A stretch of 64,000 bases of DNA from Natrinema pellirubrum DSM 15624 (GCF_000230735.2 NC_019962.1:2356001-2420000); one strand, 5' to 3'. Positions 41,356 through 50,251 are shown, counted from the first letter of the stretch. Numbers and translations are program-made. The notes: generated from the letters alone by a model not told the origin.

Positions 41356-42383
41356 GCGACCGCACCGAGATCGGGCCGATCTCGATCGAACACGACGCTG
41401 CACGGGGCGCGACGAAGCTGGCCGCGGTCGTGTTGTGTCTCGTGCTGGTCGTTCAGGTCGCGGTCGTCGCAGTCCTAACGATCGGCCCGCAGCCGATGGA
41501 CTCGGTGGAGTCGGTGCCCGCGGAGCCCGACGCCGACGCGTGGGGCGATGCTGACACCGAGACGCTGTCGCTCGACGCCCAGCAGATGGCGACCCCCTAC
41601 GGCGGCGGGAGCATCGACGAAGTTGACGTCCAGGCCGTCACGAACGACACGCACGTCGCCTTCCGTCTGGAGTGGGAGGACCCGACCGAGGACACCGAGA
41701 TCAACGAGCCCAACGCCTACAGCGACGCCGCGGCGGTCATGCTCCGCAGCGGGAGCGAGCCGCCGATCGTCATGGGCGCGAACGGCGACCCGGTCAACAT
41801 CTGGTACTGGCGCTCGAGCTGGCAGTTCTCGGACTCCGATCCGGGCGGTGACATGTACTCGTACCCGCATCCGGACGACCGGACGAAGCCGGGACAGGCG
41901 GCCGGGAACCCGCTCTCGCAGGCGAGCTACACCCGATACGGGCAGAACTACTACGCGACCGGGTACGGCTCGCTGACCCACGCGGAGACCCAGCCCGTCT
42001 CGGCCAACGGCGAGCGGACCGACGACGGCTGGGCGGTCGTGTTCCAGCGCGAACACGACGCCAGCGGTGAGTACGACGCCGAGTTCGAGGACAGCGAACA
42101 GATGTATCTCACCTACGCCGTCTGGAACGGCAGCGCGGATGAGGCGAACGGCCAGAAGTCGCTGTCGTACCAGTACCTGACGCTGGATACCGACGACGGC
42201 ACGCTCAGTGCGGCCGACGACGAGAGCGACGACGGCGACACCGACGCGAGCGACGGCGGTGCGGTGGCCAGCGTGACCGAGACGGCCGGCTGGCTTGCCA
42301 GTTCCGCGACTAACTGGCCCGCCGTGACGCTGCTCGCGACGGTCGCCGCGTGGCTCGTCAGCTACTGGAGGCTCAGGCAATGA
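41352..42383 (+). CDS. Ethylbenzene-dehydrogenase-type heme b subunit
   Basis: A 343-residue membrane-anchored protein starting at a GTG inside the previous stop. A hydrophobic helix (about residues 23-45) and a C-terminal helix (about residues 318-338) bracket an extracytoplasmic domain of the EB_dh/DdhC/SerC heme-binding fold. Met141 (PIVMGANGDPVNIWYW) and Lys269 (NGQKSL) occupy the axial heme ligand positions known from ethylbenzene dehydrogenase gamma. It would link the Fe-S subunit to an external or membrane electron donor. The two anchors differ from the soluble gamma subunits of bacterial type II enzymes. Confidence 0.85.
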   Translation: MSDRTEIGPISIEHDAARGATKLAAVVLCLVLVVQVAVVAVLTIGPQPMDSVESVPAEPDADAWGDADTETLSLDAQQMATPYGGGSIDEVDVQAVTNDTHVAFRLEWEDPTEDTEINEPNAYSDAAAVMLRSGSEPPIVMGANGDPVNIWYWRSSWQFSDSDPGGDMYSYPHPDDRTKPGQAAGNPLSQASYTRYGQNYYATGYGSLTHAETQPVSANGERTDDGWAVVFQREHDASGEYDAEFEDSEQMYLTYAVWNGSADEANGQKSLSYQYLTLDTDDGTLSAADDESDDGDTDASDGGAVASVTETAGWLASSATNWPAVTLLATVAAWLVSYWRLRQ

Positions 42384-43264
42384 CCGACTACGCGAACCGA
42401 AGTGCCCGCGGCCGGGCACCCGACGACGACGAGGCAACGCTTCGAAACCGGCTCGAGTCCGACCGGGAACGCGATCGCCGACGCGGGGCGCTCGGGCTGG
42501 TCGATCTAGCCGCTGACGGCGGACTGGCACCGGCGACCGTCGGAGCGCTGGCCGAGCGGGCGACCGGTGACGGCTCCGAGGACGTGCGGCAGTTCGCCGT
42601 CGAAGCCCTCGGACTCGCCGCCAGTTCGGGCGACGCCGAGCCGGCCCACGAGGCGATCCGGGCGGCGCTTTCCGACGACGCCGAGTGGGTCCGTTCCGAG
42701 GCCGTCGTGGCGCAGTCGCGGGCCGAACCGGGCAACGAAGAGCCGCTCCGGACGGCCCTCGAGGACGACAGCGGCTGGGTGCGGCGCAACGCCGTCATCG
42801 CCCTCTCGAAGACCGGGGCGGCCTCCCAGGAGCTGTTGATCGAACGGATCAAGAACGATCCCCACTCCGGCGTTCGGGAGTACGCGGCCGACTACCTCCG
42901 GGAGTACGCCGACGAGGTCGAAGACGCGGTCCGGATCCTCGCGGCCGTCCTGGCCCGCGATCCGGAGGCGTTCGTCCGCGCCAAGGCCGCGACCAGCCTC
43001 GGGGATCTTGGCACCGACCGCGCCGAGGCAGTCCTCGAGCGCCACGGACTGAACGACCGCAGCGACGACGTGCGCCGGTCGGCAAAGCGGGCGCTCGCGA
43101 CGGCCCGCGGCGTCGACCCCGACCAGATCGACGCCGGACTCGAGGAGGGCGCCGCGCCCGGCGGCGGGCCGGGCTCCCGACGGGAGCAGCAGGGCCCCGG
43201 CCCGGCTCGGGGACCGGCCGGCTCGATCGACGGCCTGACACAGGGACAGCGTGATCGACGATGA
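42380..43264 (+). CDS. HEAT-repeat protein of the reductase operon
   Basis: A 294-residue soluble protein made of about six HEAT/PBS-lyase-type helical repeats (for example DVRQFAVEALGLAASSGD; WVRSEAVVAQSRAEPG; WVRRNAVIALSKTGAAS; FVRAKAATSLGDLGTD) and a Gly/Pro/Gln-rich tail. HEAT repeats form protein-binding solenoids. It has no signal and overlaps both neighbours by four bases, so it is part of the operon and may help assemble or recruit the molybdoenzyme, which is inference. No catalytic residues are seen. Confidence 0.85.
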   Translation: MTDYANRSARGRAPDDDEATLRNRLESDRERDRRRGALGLVDLAADGGLAPATVGALAERATGDGSEDVRQFAVEALGLAASSGDAEPAHEAIRAALSDDAEWVRSEAVVAQSRAEPGNEEPLRTALEDDSGWVRRNAVIALSKTGAASQELLIERIKNDPHSGVREYAADYLREYADEVEDAVRILAAVLARDPEAFVRAKAATSLGDLGTDRAEAVLERHGLNDRSDDVRRSAKRALATARGVDPDQIDAGLEEGAAPGGGPGSRREQQGPGPARGPAGSIDGLTQGQRDRR

Positions 43265-43905
43265 CCTACGAACTCGACAGCACACCCACGGGCGAGGAAC
43301 CGCATGCGACCACCGACACGGAGTCGGCCGGCGACGACGGCTGTACGACCGATGGCAGCGCCGCCGGCCTCGAGGAGTCACTCGGCGTGACGATCCCCGA
43401 CGATCACGTCGGCGCGTTCGTCGCGCAGGCGTTCGAGGACGTCGAGCGCTCGACCGAGTGGACGGAAGCGATCGAGGCCGTCGTCGCCGACGAGGCCCGC
43501 GACGCCTGGAACCGACTCGAGACGCGGAAACAGGTGATCGAGCTGTTGAAGATGGCCGATCAGTTCGATCGGAAAGCGACCGCGCTGCTCGAGGAGATCC
43601 CGCTGGATCGGGGTGGCCTCGACGACGACCTGCGCGAGCAGTTCGACGACGCAAAGCGGCTCCGTCGCAACGCCGACGTCGTCCGGGACGGCATCGCGGC
43701 GGGCTACGCGGAGGGCCGAGTGAGCGACGACGAGTTGGTCGACGCCGTCGAGACCTTCGAGTTCGATACGGCGGCGATCGCCGAGCGCGAGGACGCGTTG
43801 GACGACGTCGCGAACGCGTACAACCTCGATTTCCGCCCCTACGGCGGGACCCTGATGAACGAGCGCGACCCCGACGACGACGCAGAAGAGTTCGAGGCCT
43901 GGTAA
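43261..43905 (+). CDS. Unknown helical protein of the reductase operon
   Basis: Encodes 214 acidic residues: a disordered first 45 residues followed by helices (about residues 55-190) rich in Glu/Asp/Arg/Leu, ending in DFRPYGGTLMN and an acidic tail. It has no membrane segment, signal or motif I recognise. It overlaps the HEAT gene start to stop and is one base from the Mrp gene, so it is co-expressed with the molybdoenzyme. It may be an assembly partner of either neighbour. Confidence 0.75.
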   Translation: MTYELDSTPTGEEPHATTDTESAGDDGCTTDGSAAGLEESLGVTIPDDHVGAFVAQAFEDVERSTEWTEAIEAVVADEARDAWNRLETRKQVIELLKMADQFDRKATALLEEIPLDRGGLDDDLREQFDDAKRLRRNADVVRDGIAAGYAEGRVSDDELVDAVETFEFDTAAIAEREDALDDVANAYNLDFRPYGGTLMNERDPDDDAEEFEAW

Positions 43906-43906
43906 T

Positions 43907-45181
43907 ATGGCAAAAGACGATATCGTTCCCGACGAGGTACCGACCGACGACCTCGCGGCCCGCGTCCGCGAGGGACTGCGCGCCGTCGACGACCCCGATC
44001 TGGGGACCGACGTCCTCGAGTCCGGGCTGGTGACCGACGTCTCGGCCGAGGGCGGGGCCGTCCGGATCGCCGCCGATCTCGCGGGGTTCGACGAGCCGAC
44101 GGCCGAGGACGTGACCGAGGCAATGCGCCGGCGGGCGCTGTCGACGCCCGGCGTCGAGCGGGCGACGGTCGAGGGCGAGCCGACTGGCGCGGCAGACGAC
44201 GACATCGACGGCGCGGCCGGCGTCGACACCGTAATCGCCGTCGCCAGCGCCAAAGGCGGCGTCGGCAAGACGACGGTCTCGACCCAGCTCGCCCGGGCAC
44301 TGGCCGCCGATCCTGACCGCGACGTCGGCATCTTCGACGCCGACCTTTACGGGCCGAACGTCCCGGAACTGCTGGACCTCGAGGGGCCGGTGTCGGCCAA
44401 CGCGGACGGCGACGCCGAGCCGATCGAGGCCGGTGACCTCACCGCGATGAGCGTCGGCCTGATCGCCAACGACGAGCCGCTGGCCTGGCGGGGCGCGATG
44501 GCCCACGAAGCCGTCAGCGAACTGTTCGAAGACACCGCGTGGGGTGAGCTGGATACGCTAGTCGTCGACCTGCCGCCGGGGACCGGCGACATCGTCCTGA
44601 CGGCGCTGCAGTCGCTGCCGATCGACGGCGCAGTGCTTGTGAGTACGCCACATCCGACGAGCGTCGGCGACACGTCCCGCAGCGCCACGCTGTTCGAGGA
44701 GAACGGCGTCCCGCTGCTGGGCACGGTCGTCAACATGCGCGGGTTCAGCTGCGAGTGTGGCCGCGAACACGACCTCTTCCCCGAGGCCGACGTCGAGGCG
44801 GCACTCGACCAGCCCGTGCTGTGTGACTTCCCCTTCGACGAGCGGGTCCGCGAGTTCGACGACGACGTGCCACCAGAGGCCTGCGAGTTGGCCGCGGCCG
44901 TCGACGAGCGACTCGAGGCGGTCGGGGACCTCTCTGTGCCCGACCACGCGCTGGACCTGCGCGGACTGCCAAAGCGGATCCGCCACGAGCAGGCCACCGA
45001 GGAGTTCCGCGCGACCGAGCCGGGCGAGACGTTCTACCTGATCAACGACCACGACCCGTCGCCGCTTGCCAACGAACTCGTCTCGGCGGTCGACCGGGAG
45101 GGCGCGCCCGGCGACGCCTTCGCGGAGTATCAGGTCCGCAGGCAGGCACCCGACGAGTGGGTGATGGCCGTCGCCCGGTAG
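43907..45181 (+). CDS. Mrp/ApbC-family ATPase with C-terminal DUF2249-like domain
   Basis: A 424-residue three-part protein. Residues about 10-85 form a MIP18/DUF59 domain, followed by an Mrp/NBP35-type P-loop (SAKGGVGKTTVSTQ), IFDADLYGPNVP, VVDLPPGTGD and GFSCECGREH, where C-x-C replaces the usual C-x2-C. The last 70 residues (TFYLINDHDPSPLANEL, then EYQVRRQAPDEWVMAV) resemble DUF2249, a small domain often found with denitrification and nitric-oxide-related genes. Mrp proteins carry and deliver Fe-S clusters, so it may mature the four-cluster subunit encoded upstream. The gene is one base from its upstream neighbour. Confidence 0.88.
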   Translation: MAKDDIVPDEVPTDDLAARVREGLRAVDDPDLGTDVLESGLVTDVSAEGGAVRIAADLAGFDEPTAEDVTEAMRRRALSTPGVERATVEGEPTGAADDDIDGAAGVDTVIAVASAKGGVGKTTVSTQLARALAADPDRDVGIFDADLYGPNVPELLDLEGPVSANADGDAEPIEAGDLTAMSVGLIANDEPLAWRGAMAHEAVSELFEDTAWGELDTLVVDLPPGTGDIVLTALQSLPIDGAVLVSTPHPTSVGDTSRSATLFEENGVPLLGTVVNMRGFSCECGREHDLFPEADVEAALDQPVLCDFPFDERVREFDDDVPPEACELAAAVDERLEAVGDLSVPDHALDLRGLPKRIRHEQATEEFRATEPGETFYLINDHDPSPLANELVSAVDREGAPGDAFAEYQVRRQAPDEWVMAVAR

Positions 45182-45247
45182 CCGAGTCTGGTGTCGCTTC
45201 GGCGGCGGTCCGAACGGGGCTTGTACCATCGTCCGAAACGAACTCGT

Positions 45248-45799
45248 ATGAGTCAGGACTCGAGACTGCGAGTCGTCTGTCTGGCGGGCCCGAGCGACGC
45301 GGGGAAGACGTCGCTCGTCGAGCGGTTGGTCCCGCGGCTGGCCGCTGACGGCCGCGTCGCGACGGTCAAGTCGATCCACCACGACATCGAGATCGATACC
45401 CCGGGAACCGACACCCACCGCCACCGGAGCGCCGGTGCCGAAACCGTCGTCGGCGTGACGCCAGAACTCACCTTCGAGGTCTCGACCCGCGGGAAGCGGA
45501 ACCCGCCCGAGCCGACCGTCGACGAACCGCTGCTCGAGACCGACGACCCCGAACTGCGGGCGCTCTCGCACACGCTCGAGCGCCTCGCCGACCGAGGCTA
45601 CGACACCGTGATCGTGGAGGGCTTCGCCGACGCGCCGCTGCCAACGATCCTCGTCGGGGACCGGGACCCGGAAGCAGTCGGCGGGACCGTCATCGGCCGC
45701 GGCGACGACCCGGTCGACGACCTCCTCGCGGCGATCCGTTCGCTCGAGGGGCTCGCAGTACCGGCGGACGGCGGACGAACGGACGAGTCGGCGGACTGA
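45248..45799 (+). CDS. mobB: Molybdopterin-guanine dinucleotide adaptor protein MobB
   Basis: A 183-residue P-loop protein of the MobB family. LAGPSDAGKTSLVERLVPRL is the nucleotide-binding loop, VATVKSIHHDIEIDTPGTDTH matches the MobB segment after it, and VIVEGFADAPLPTILVG is the later conserved strand. MobB binds GTP and assists attachment of GMP to molybdopterin, giving the cofactor needed by DMSO-family reductases. The ATG at 45248 gives a compact domain start; 45191 would add a basic extension. It lies 66 bases after the Mrp gene in the same direction. Confidence 0.9.
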   Translation: MSQDSRLRVVCLAGPSDAGKTSLVERLVPRLAADGRVATVKSIHHDIEIDTPGTDTHRHRSAGAETVVGVTPELTFEVSTRGKRNPPEPTVDEPLLETDDPELRALSHTLERLADRGYDTVIVEGFADAPLPTILVGDRDPEAVGGTVIGRGDDPVDDLLAAIRSLEGLAVPADGGRTDESAD

Positions 45800-45961
45800 C
45801 TGAGGACGGCCGGTCGGCTCGCCGACTCGATGGGGCGATCAGCGCCGGCGGGTTCGTAGTCGCCGTCCGCCCCGCCGGCATCGCGTAACCACATTCAATT
45901 GCTTTCCCACGGAATAGGAATGGAAACCAGTTTTCTTTGTACGGCCGTTCGAAGGGAACGC

Positions 45962-46912
45962 ATGCGCAGTCACGACGGCAACGGGACGGACCCGACGAGC
46001 CGTCGGGCGCTCCTCGCTACGGCCGGCGGCCTGACGGCGGGGCTGGTCGGGACGGCGGGCTGTCTCGGTGCCACCGACGAGGTCCGCGTCCTCGCCGCCG
46101 GCAGTCTGGCCAGCGCGTTCGAGAACGGGGTCGGACCGACCTTCGAGTCCGACGCCGAGTTCGGCTACGCGGGCGAGTACTACGGGACCAACGCCGTGGT
46201 ACGGCTGGTCGCCGACGGGACGAAGTACCCCGACGTCGTGATCGGGGCCGACGCCGCCCTCCTCCGGGACCGACTCTACCCCGATCATGCCGACTGGGAC
46301 GTGACGTTTGCGGCCAACGAAGTCGTCATCGCGTACGCCCCGGAGACCGCGCTGGGCGAGCGCCTCGCGGCCGGCGAGCCGTGGTACGACGTCTTCGCCG
46401 ATGCCGACGACGGCGAGATTGCGATCAGTGACCCCGACATCGACCCGCTGGGCTACCGGGCGCTGCTCCTGTTCGAACTCGCCGAGCGTGAACACGGCCT
46501 CGAGGGGTTCCGGGCGGCGATGGCCGACCGCGTCGCCCACGTCGCCGACGAGCCCCGACTGCTCGCCGGGCTCGAGAACGGCGCCCGGGCCTGTGTCGTC
46601 GCCTACAGCAACATGGCGACCGAGCGCGACGTGGCCGTCCGGCGGCTGGCAGACGCCTACAACTTCGGGAACCGCGCGGACGCCGACCGGTACGCGCAGG
46701 CGAGTTACACCACCGAACGCGGCCACACCGTCATGGGGTCGCCCGTCGTCTACAACGCGACGGTCCCGGCCGACGCCGACGATCCGGACGCCGGACGGGC
46801 GTTCGTCTCCTTCCTGCTCGAAAACGAGGGTCTGCTGGCCGACCACGGCCTGCGGGTGGATGATGCCATCCCTCGGTTTCACGGCGATCCACCGGAGGGG
46901 ATCGCGCCGTGA
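45962..46912 (+). CDS. Molybdate/tungstate-type ABC substrate-binding lipoprotein
   Basis: A 316-residue extracellular binding protein. An SRRALLATAGG Tat motif and lipobox ending in TAGC (Cys about residue 36) predict lipid anchoring. The mature start VRVLAAGSLASAFENG is the oxyanion-binding signature of ModA/WtpA-type proteins, and ISDPDIDPLGYRALLLF matches the second binding region. Archaeal WtpA proteins prefer tungstate or molybdate; this sequence does not decide. A CGTTC-GAAGG-GAACG palindrome lies just before the ATG at 45962. Its TGA overlaps the permease start, and the pair sits beside mobB and a molybdoenzyme operon. Confidence 0.87.
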   Translation: MRSHDGNGTDPTSRRALLATAGGLTAGLVGTAGCLGATDEVRVLAAGSLASAFENGVGPTFESDAEFGYAGEYYGTNAVVRLVADGTKYPDVVIGADAALLRDRLYPDHADWDVTFAANEVVIAYAPETALGERLAAGEPWYDVFADADDGEIAISDPDIDPLGYRALLLFELAEREHGLEGFRAAMADRVAHVADEPRLLAGLENGARACVVAYSNMATERDVAVRRLADAYNFGNRADADRYAQASYTTERGHTVMGSPVVYNATVPADADDPDAGRAFVSFLLENEGLLADHGLRVDDAIPRFHGDPPEGIAP

Positions 46913-47841
46913 TCCCCCCGAACCGCGAACCCGAACAGGTGTCGGGACCCGATCGCGGTCACGAGGACACCTCGGACCGCGGGCCCGAGCGCGCGTCGGA
47001 CGCCGATTCCGAGCGTCGACCCGACTCGAGCGATGGCCGCGGCTGGTTCGGCGTCGATCGACCGTGGACTTCCGGCGGTCTGGCCGTCCCCGCGTTGCTC
47101 GGGACAGTGTTGCTCGCGTACTTCGTCGTCCCCTTCGCGGCCTTTCTGTTCCGGAGCCGGCGAGTCGACGTCGTCGCCGGGCTCACCGATCCCGCCGTCC
47201 GTGATGCGATCGCGACGTCGCTGCTGACGGCACCGGTCTCGACGGCCGTCGCAACCGTTTTCGGCGTGCCGCTGGCCTACGTCCTCTCGCGGGCCTCGTT
47301 CCGCGGGAAGCGACTGGTCGAAGCGCTGGTCCTGTTGCCGCTGGTCGTCCCCCCGATCGTCGGCGGCGTCATGCTGTTGACCGTCGTCGGCCGCTACACG
47401 CCGATCGGCGCCGCGGCGGCGGCGATCGGAGTGCCACTGACCGGTAGCGCCGCCGGCGTCGTCCTCGCCCAGACGTTCGTCGCCGCGCCGTTTCTGGTCG
47501 TCACCGCCCGCGCCGGCTTCGACGGGGTCGACCCCCGCCTCGAGGAAGCCTCGCGGACGATGGGCTACGGCAGACTGCGGACGGTACGGCTCGTCTCGCT
47601 GCCGCTTGCCCGCAACGCCATCGCCGCGGGGATCGTCCTGACGTTCGTCCGGGCGATCGGCGAGTTCGGCGCGACGATGATGGTCGCGTACACGCCGCGG
47701 ACGATGCCGACCCGGATCCGCGTCGCCTTCATCGCTCGCGGGGTCGACGCCATCGTCCCGATCGCGCTCGCCTTGCTCGCGATCGCCGTGATCGTCGTCG
47801 TCGCCGTTCAGTTGCTGGTCGGCACCCCTCGTCGAGGCTGA
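46909..47841 (+). CDS. Molybdate/tungstate-type ABC permease
   Basis: A 310-residue permease starting at a GTG inside the previous stop. A disordered acidic N-terminus of about 45 residues precedes six hydrophobic helices. The coupling EAA-type loop reads EEASRTMGYGRLRTVRLVSLPLARN, and the following RAIGEFGATMMVAY is typical of ModB/CysT-type permeases. It should import oxyanion delivered by the binding protein encoded upstream. No ABC ATPase gene follows, since the next gene is a regulator, so an ATPase must come from elsewhere in the genome. Confidence 0.9.
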   Translation: MIPPNREPEQVSGPDRGHEDTSDRGPERASDADSERRPDSSDGRGWFGVDRPWTSGGLAVPALLGTVLLAYFVVPFAAFLFRSRRVDVVAGLTDPAVRDAIATSLLTAPVSTAVATVFGVPLAYVLSRASFRGKRLVEALVLLPLVVPPIVGGVMLLTVVGRYTPIGAAAAAIGVPLTGSAAGVVLAQTFVAAPFLVVTARAGFDGVDPRLEEASRTMGYGRLRTVRLVSLPLARNAIAAGIVLTFVRAIGEFGATMMVAYTPRTMPTRIRVAFIARGVDAIVPIALALLAIAVIVVVAVQLLVGTPRRG

Positions 47842-47975
47842 TCGACGGCGACCGTGGCGCTCCCGCCGAGTCCGAACGAAAAACAGATCAGATCGCGTGA
47901 AAGTCGCTGTAGCCGTTTCTAAGTGCTTTGGAAGTGGGGTTATGGCCGTCGTCGCTGTACGGAGAAACGAGACTC

Positions 47976-48644
47976 ATGACATCCATCGCAGACATCGAGA
48001 TCCCGGCCGACGGCACCGGCACTGGTCAACTGTTCGAGGCCGTCCCCTCCCTGACCTGCGAGATGGAGCGGGTGATCGCCTCGAGCGGCCACGGCCTCTG
48101 GCTGGCGGGGCCCTCGCAGTCCGAGATCGAAGCGGCGCTCGACGAGGTCGACGCGATCGGCACGTACTCCCAGATCAGCAGCGACGAGGACCGCTGGCTC
48201 TACGACATCGAGTTCGAGCCGGATACGGTCGACCCCTTCGAGATCGTCCTCGAGGAGGGCGGCACCGTCCTGAGCGCCTCGGCCTCGGACGGCACGTGGC
48301 TGCTCAGCATCCGCGTCGTCGACCGCGAGAGCGTGAGTTCGCTCTACGACCGACTCGACGACAACGACGTGACGCCGACGATCGTTCGCCTGTTCGATCT
48401 CGCGGAGGAGAGCCACTCCCAGTGTGGCCTGACGGCACGCCAGTACGAAACGTTGGTCGCGGCCATCGACCACGGCTACTTCGAGATTCCCCGCGAGGTA
48501 TCGATGCAGGAACTCTCCGAAGAACTCGGTATCTCCCACCAGGCGCTGTCCGAACGGCTGCGTCGGGCCTATCGTGCGCTCGTCACCGCCGAACTCAACG
48601 TGACCGAGGAAGACACCGCTGCGCCGCCGATTCCCTCGAACTGA
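47976..48644 (+). CDS. Bat/DmsR-type HTH_10 transcription regulator
   Basis: A 222-residue haloarchaeal regulator. Residues about 1-150 form the Bat-type sensory domain with many strands (DRWLYDIEFEPDTVDPFEIVL), and residues about 155-210 form the C-terminal HTH_10 DNA-binding domain (LTARQYETLVAAIDHGYF; ELSEELGISHQALSERLRRA). DmsR, which activates DMSO reductase genes in halophiles, has this layout; the position beside the molybdoenzyme and transport genes suggests that this protein controls them, as an inference. It has no extra PAS or GAF domain. The start at 47976 matches the domain start; an in-frame codon at 47928 is also possible. Confidence 0.88.
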   Translation: MTSIADIEIPADGTGTGQLFEAVPSLTCEMERVIASSGHGLWLAGPSQSEIEAALDEVDAIGTYSQISSDEDRWLYDIEFEPDTVDPFEIVLEEGGTVLSASASDGTWLLSIRVVDRESVSSLYDRLDDNDVTPTIVRLFDLAEESHSQCGLTARQYETLVAAIDHGYFEIPREVSMQELSEELGISHQALSERLRRAYRALVTAELNVTEEDTAAPPIPSN

Positions 48645-48825
48645 CTTCGCTCCGGCCGCGTCGTCCCGCGACGGTCGACTCGATGTTTTCAACCGCCAGC
48701 AGTAGCGAGATCGCCGTTCGAGTGACGACCCCCGAGCGCACGCCAGCCGATTCCGCGCGCCTCGAGCGACGTCGCACGACCGCGAACCGCCCACAGTTAC
48801 TATCCGGGGGGCCCATGTGTGGCGC

Positions 48826-49587
48826 ATGCGAATCACTGACGATGACGGCGTGTTGCGACTCACGTTCGACCGACCGGACGCGCTCAACGCGATCACCGGA
48901 GAGGCGGCCGTCGAACTGGCCGACGCGATCGAGGACGCGACCCCCGCGGAGTACGACGCGATCGTCCTCACGGGCGCGGGCGATGCGTTCAGCGCCGGTG
49001 GCGACCTCGAGATGCTGGCGGAGACGCCCGACACCTCACAGGACGCCTACGAGGAAGTCACCGCGAGCTTCGGCCGCGCCGTCGAGGCGATGCTCGAGTG
49101 TCGAGTGCCGATCGTCGCGAAGGTAAACGGCGACGCAATCGGCGCGGGGCTGTCGCTCGTCGCCGTCTCCGACATCGCCTACGCGGCCGAGGACGCGACC
49201 TTCTCCTGTGCGTTCGTCAGAGTCGGGCTCGTCCCCGACACCGGTGGCACGGTCATGCTGCCCCACATCGTCGGCCTGCGGGCGGCCAAGGAACTGGCCT
49301 TCACCGGCGAGTTCTTCGACGCCGAGCGAGCGGCCGACCTCGAACTGGTCAACGAGACTGTGCCCGCCGACGAACTGGATGCTCGCGTCGCCGACACCGT
49401 CGACGCGCTCGCGGCCGGTCCGACGGAGACGATCGGACTGATGAAACAGGCCATGCACGAGAACCTCGGGCGCTCCTGGGACGAGGCGCTTGACTACGAG
49501 AACCTACTGCAGGCCCAGGCCCGGACGTCCGAGGCCCACGAGGAGGGCGTCGCCGCCCTCCTCGAGGACAGGGAGCCGGAGTTCTAA
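48826..49587 (+). CDS. Enoyl-CoA hydratase/isomerase
   Basis: A 253-residue crotonase-fold enzyme. GAGDAFSAGGDLEML supplies the first oxyanion-hole residues, KVNGDAIGAGLSLVAVSDI the second, and GLVPDTGGTVMLPHIVGLRAAKELAFTG the family region after them; GLMKQAMHENLG ends the helical C-terminus. It probably hydrates or isomerises enoyl-CoA in fatty acid or aromatic acid breakdown. ACTATCC about 26 bases before the ATG at 48826 may be a TATA element with a leaderless mRNA. It is the second such gene in the window and is not adjacent to other beta-oxidation genes. Confidence 0.9.
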   Translation: MRITDDDGVLRLTFDRPDALNAITGEAAVELADAIEDATPAEYDAIVLTGAGDAFSAGGDLEMLAETPDTSQDAYEEVTASFGRAVEAMLECRVPIVAKVNGDAIGAGLSLVAVSDIAYAAEDATFSCAFVRVGLVPDTGGTVMLPHIVGLRAAKELAFTGEFFDAERAADLELVNETVPADELDARVADTVDALAAGPTETIGLMKQAMHENLGRSWDEALDYENLLQAQARTSEAHEEGVAALLEDREPEF

Positions 49588-49690
49588 CTCGCTCGAAGGC
49601 GGTGACGGCGGTCCGTTCACGCGCTCGAACCGACCGCAAGCACCCGCAAGCACCACGGCCTTGCCCGAATCGACCGTCAACCGAACCGCA

Positions 49691-50251
49691 ATGTCCCCAC
49701 AGTTTACCGACGACGACATCGGCAAAGACGTCGTCAACGACGCGGGCGACGAGGTCGGCATGGTCGTCGACGTCGACCACGGCACGGCCCACGTCGAACC
49801 CGATCCCGGCATCACGGACTCGATCAAGGCGGCGCTCGGCTGGACCGACAGCGGCGAGGATACCTACCCGCTGCAGGAAGCCGCGGTCGGTCACGTTACC
49901 GACGACGCGATCCACCTCGAGGGCGACCGCTCGAGCGGTCGCTCGGCCGGGACGGGCGGCACCACCGACACGGACCCCGACGTCGGGATGACGGATACCG
50001 GAACGGGCGATACCGACACGGAGCTGACCGGCTCCGACACGGACACCGGGACAGGCGAAACCGAACCCCACTCGAGAACCGGTGGTTCCGGGACGGAGAG
50101 CGACCGCGGCATCGATCGGGACGAGGACGACATCAGCGGGGCCGACGACGAAGGGGCGGTCCGCCGTGACGAGGACGACCCGCTCATGGACGACGATGAC
50201 GACGGGCTGATCGGCGACGACGATGACGACCGCACCAGCAGCACCCGCTAA
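49691..50251 (+). CDS. PRC-barrel-like protein with long acidic disordered tail
   Basis: Encodes 186 residues. The first 78 form a PRC-barrel-like domain (FTDDDIGKDVVNDAGDEVGM; DTYPLQEAAVGHVTDDAIHLEG). The remaining 108 residues are low complexity, rich in Asp, Thr, Gly and Ser, with repeated TDTGTGDTD-type segments and a final poly-Asp stretch. The tail is probably disordered and salt-soluble. Role is unknown; PRC-barrels often act in protein or RNA binding. The frame runs upstream to 49490 but that part is Arg/Pro-rich shadow sequence, so the ATG at 49691 was chosen. Confidence 0.78.
   Translation: MSPQFTDDDIGKDVVNDAGDEVGMVVDVDHGTAHVEPDPGITDSIKAALGWTDSGEDTYPLQEAAVGHVTDDAIHLEGDRSSGRSAGTGGTTDTDPDVGMTDTGTGDTDTELTGSDTDTGTGETEPHSRTGGSGTESDRGIDRDEDDISGADDEGAVRRDEDDPLMDDDDDGLIGDDDDDRTSSTR

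Noticed and set aside
45946-45960. CGTTC-GAAGG-GAACG palindrome before the oxyanion-binding protein gene
   Set aside because: The half sites are in the opposite order to the GAAC-N4-GTTC site and lie directly against the start codon. Mentioned in the gene entry but not claimed as an operator.
49961-50240. TDTGTGDTD and poly-Asp repeats considered as a DNA tandem-repeat locus
   Set aside because: These are explained by an acidic low-complexity protein tail within one reading frame; no regular DNA unit is present.
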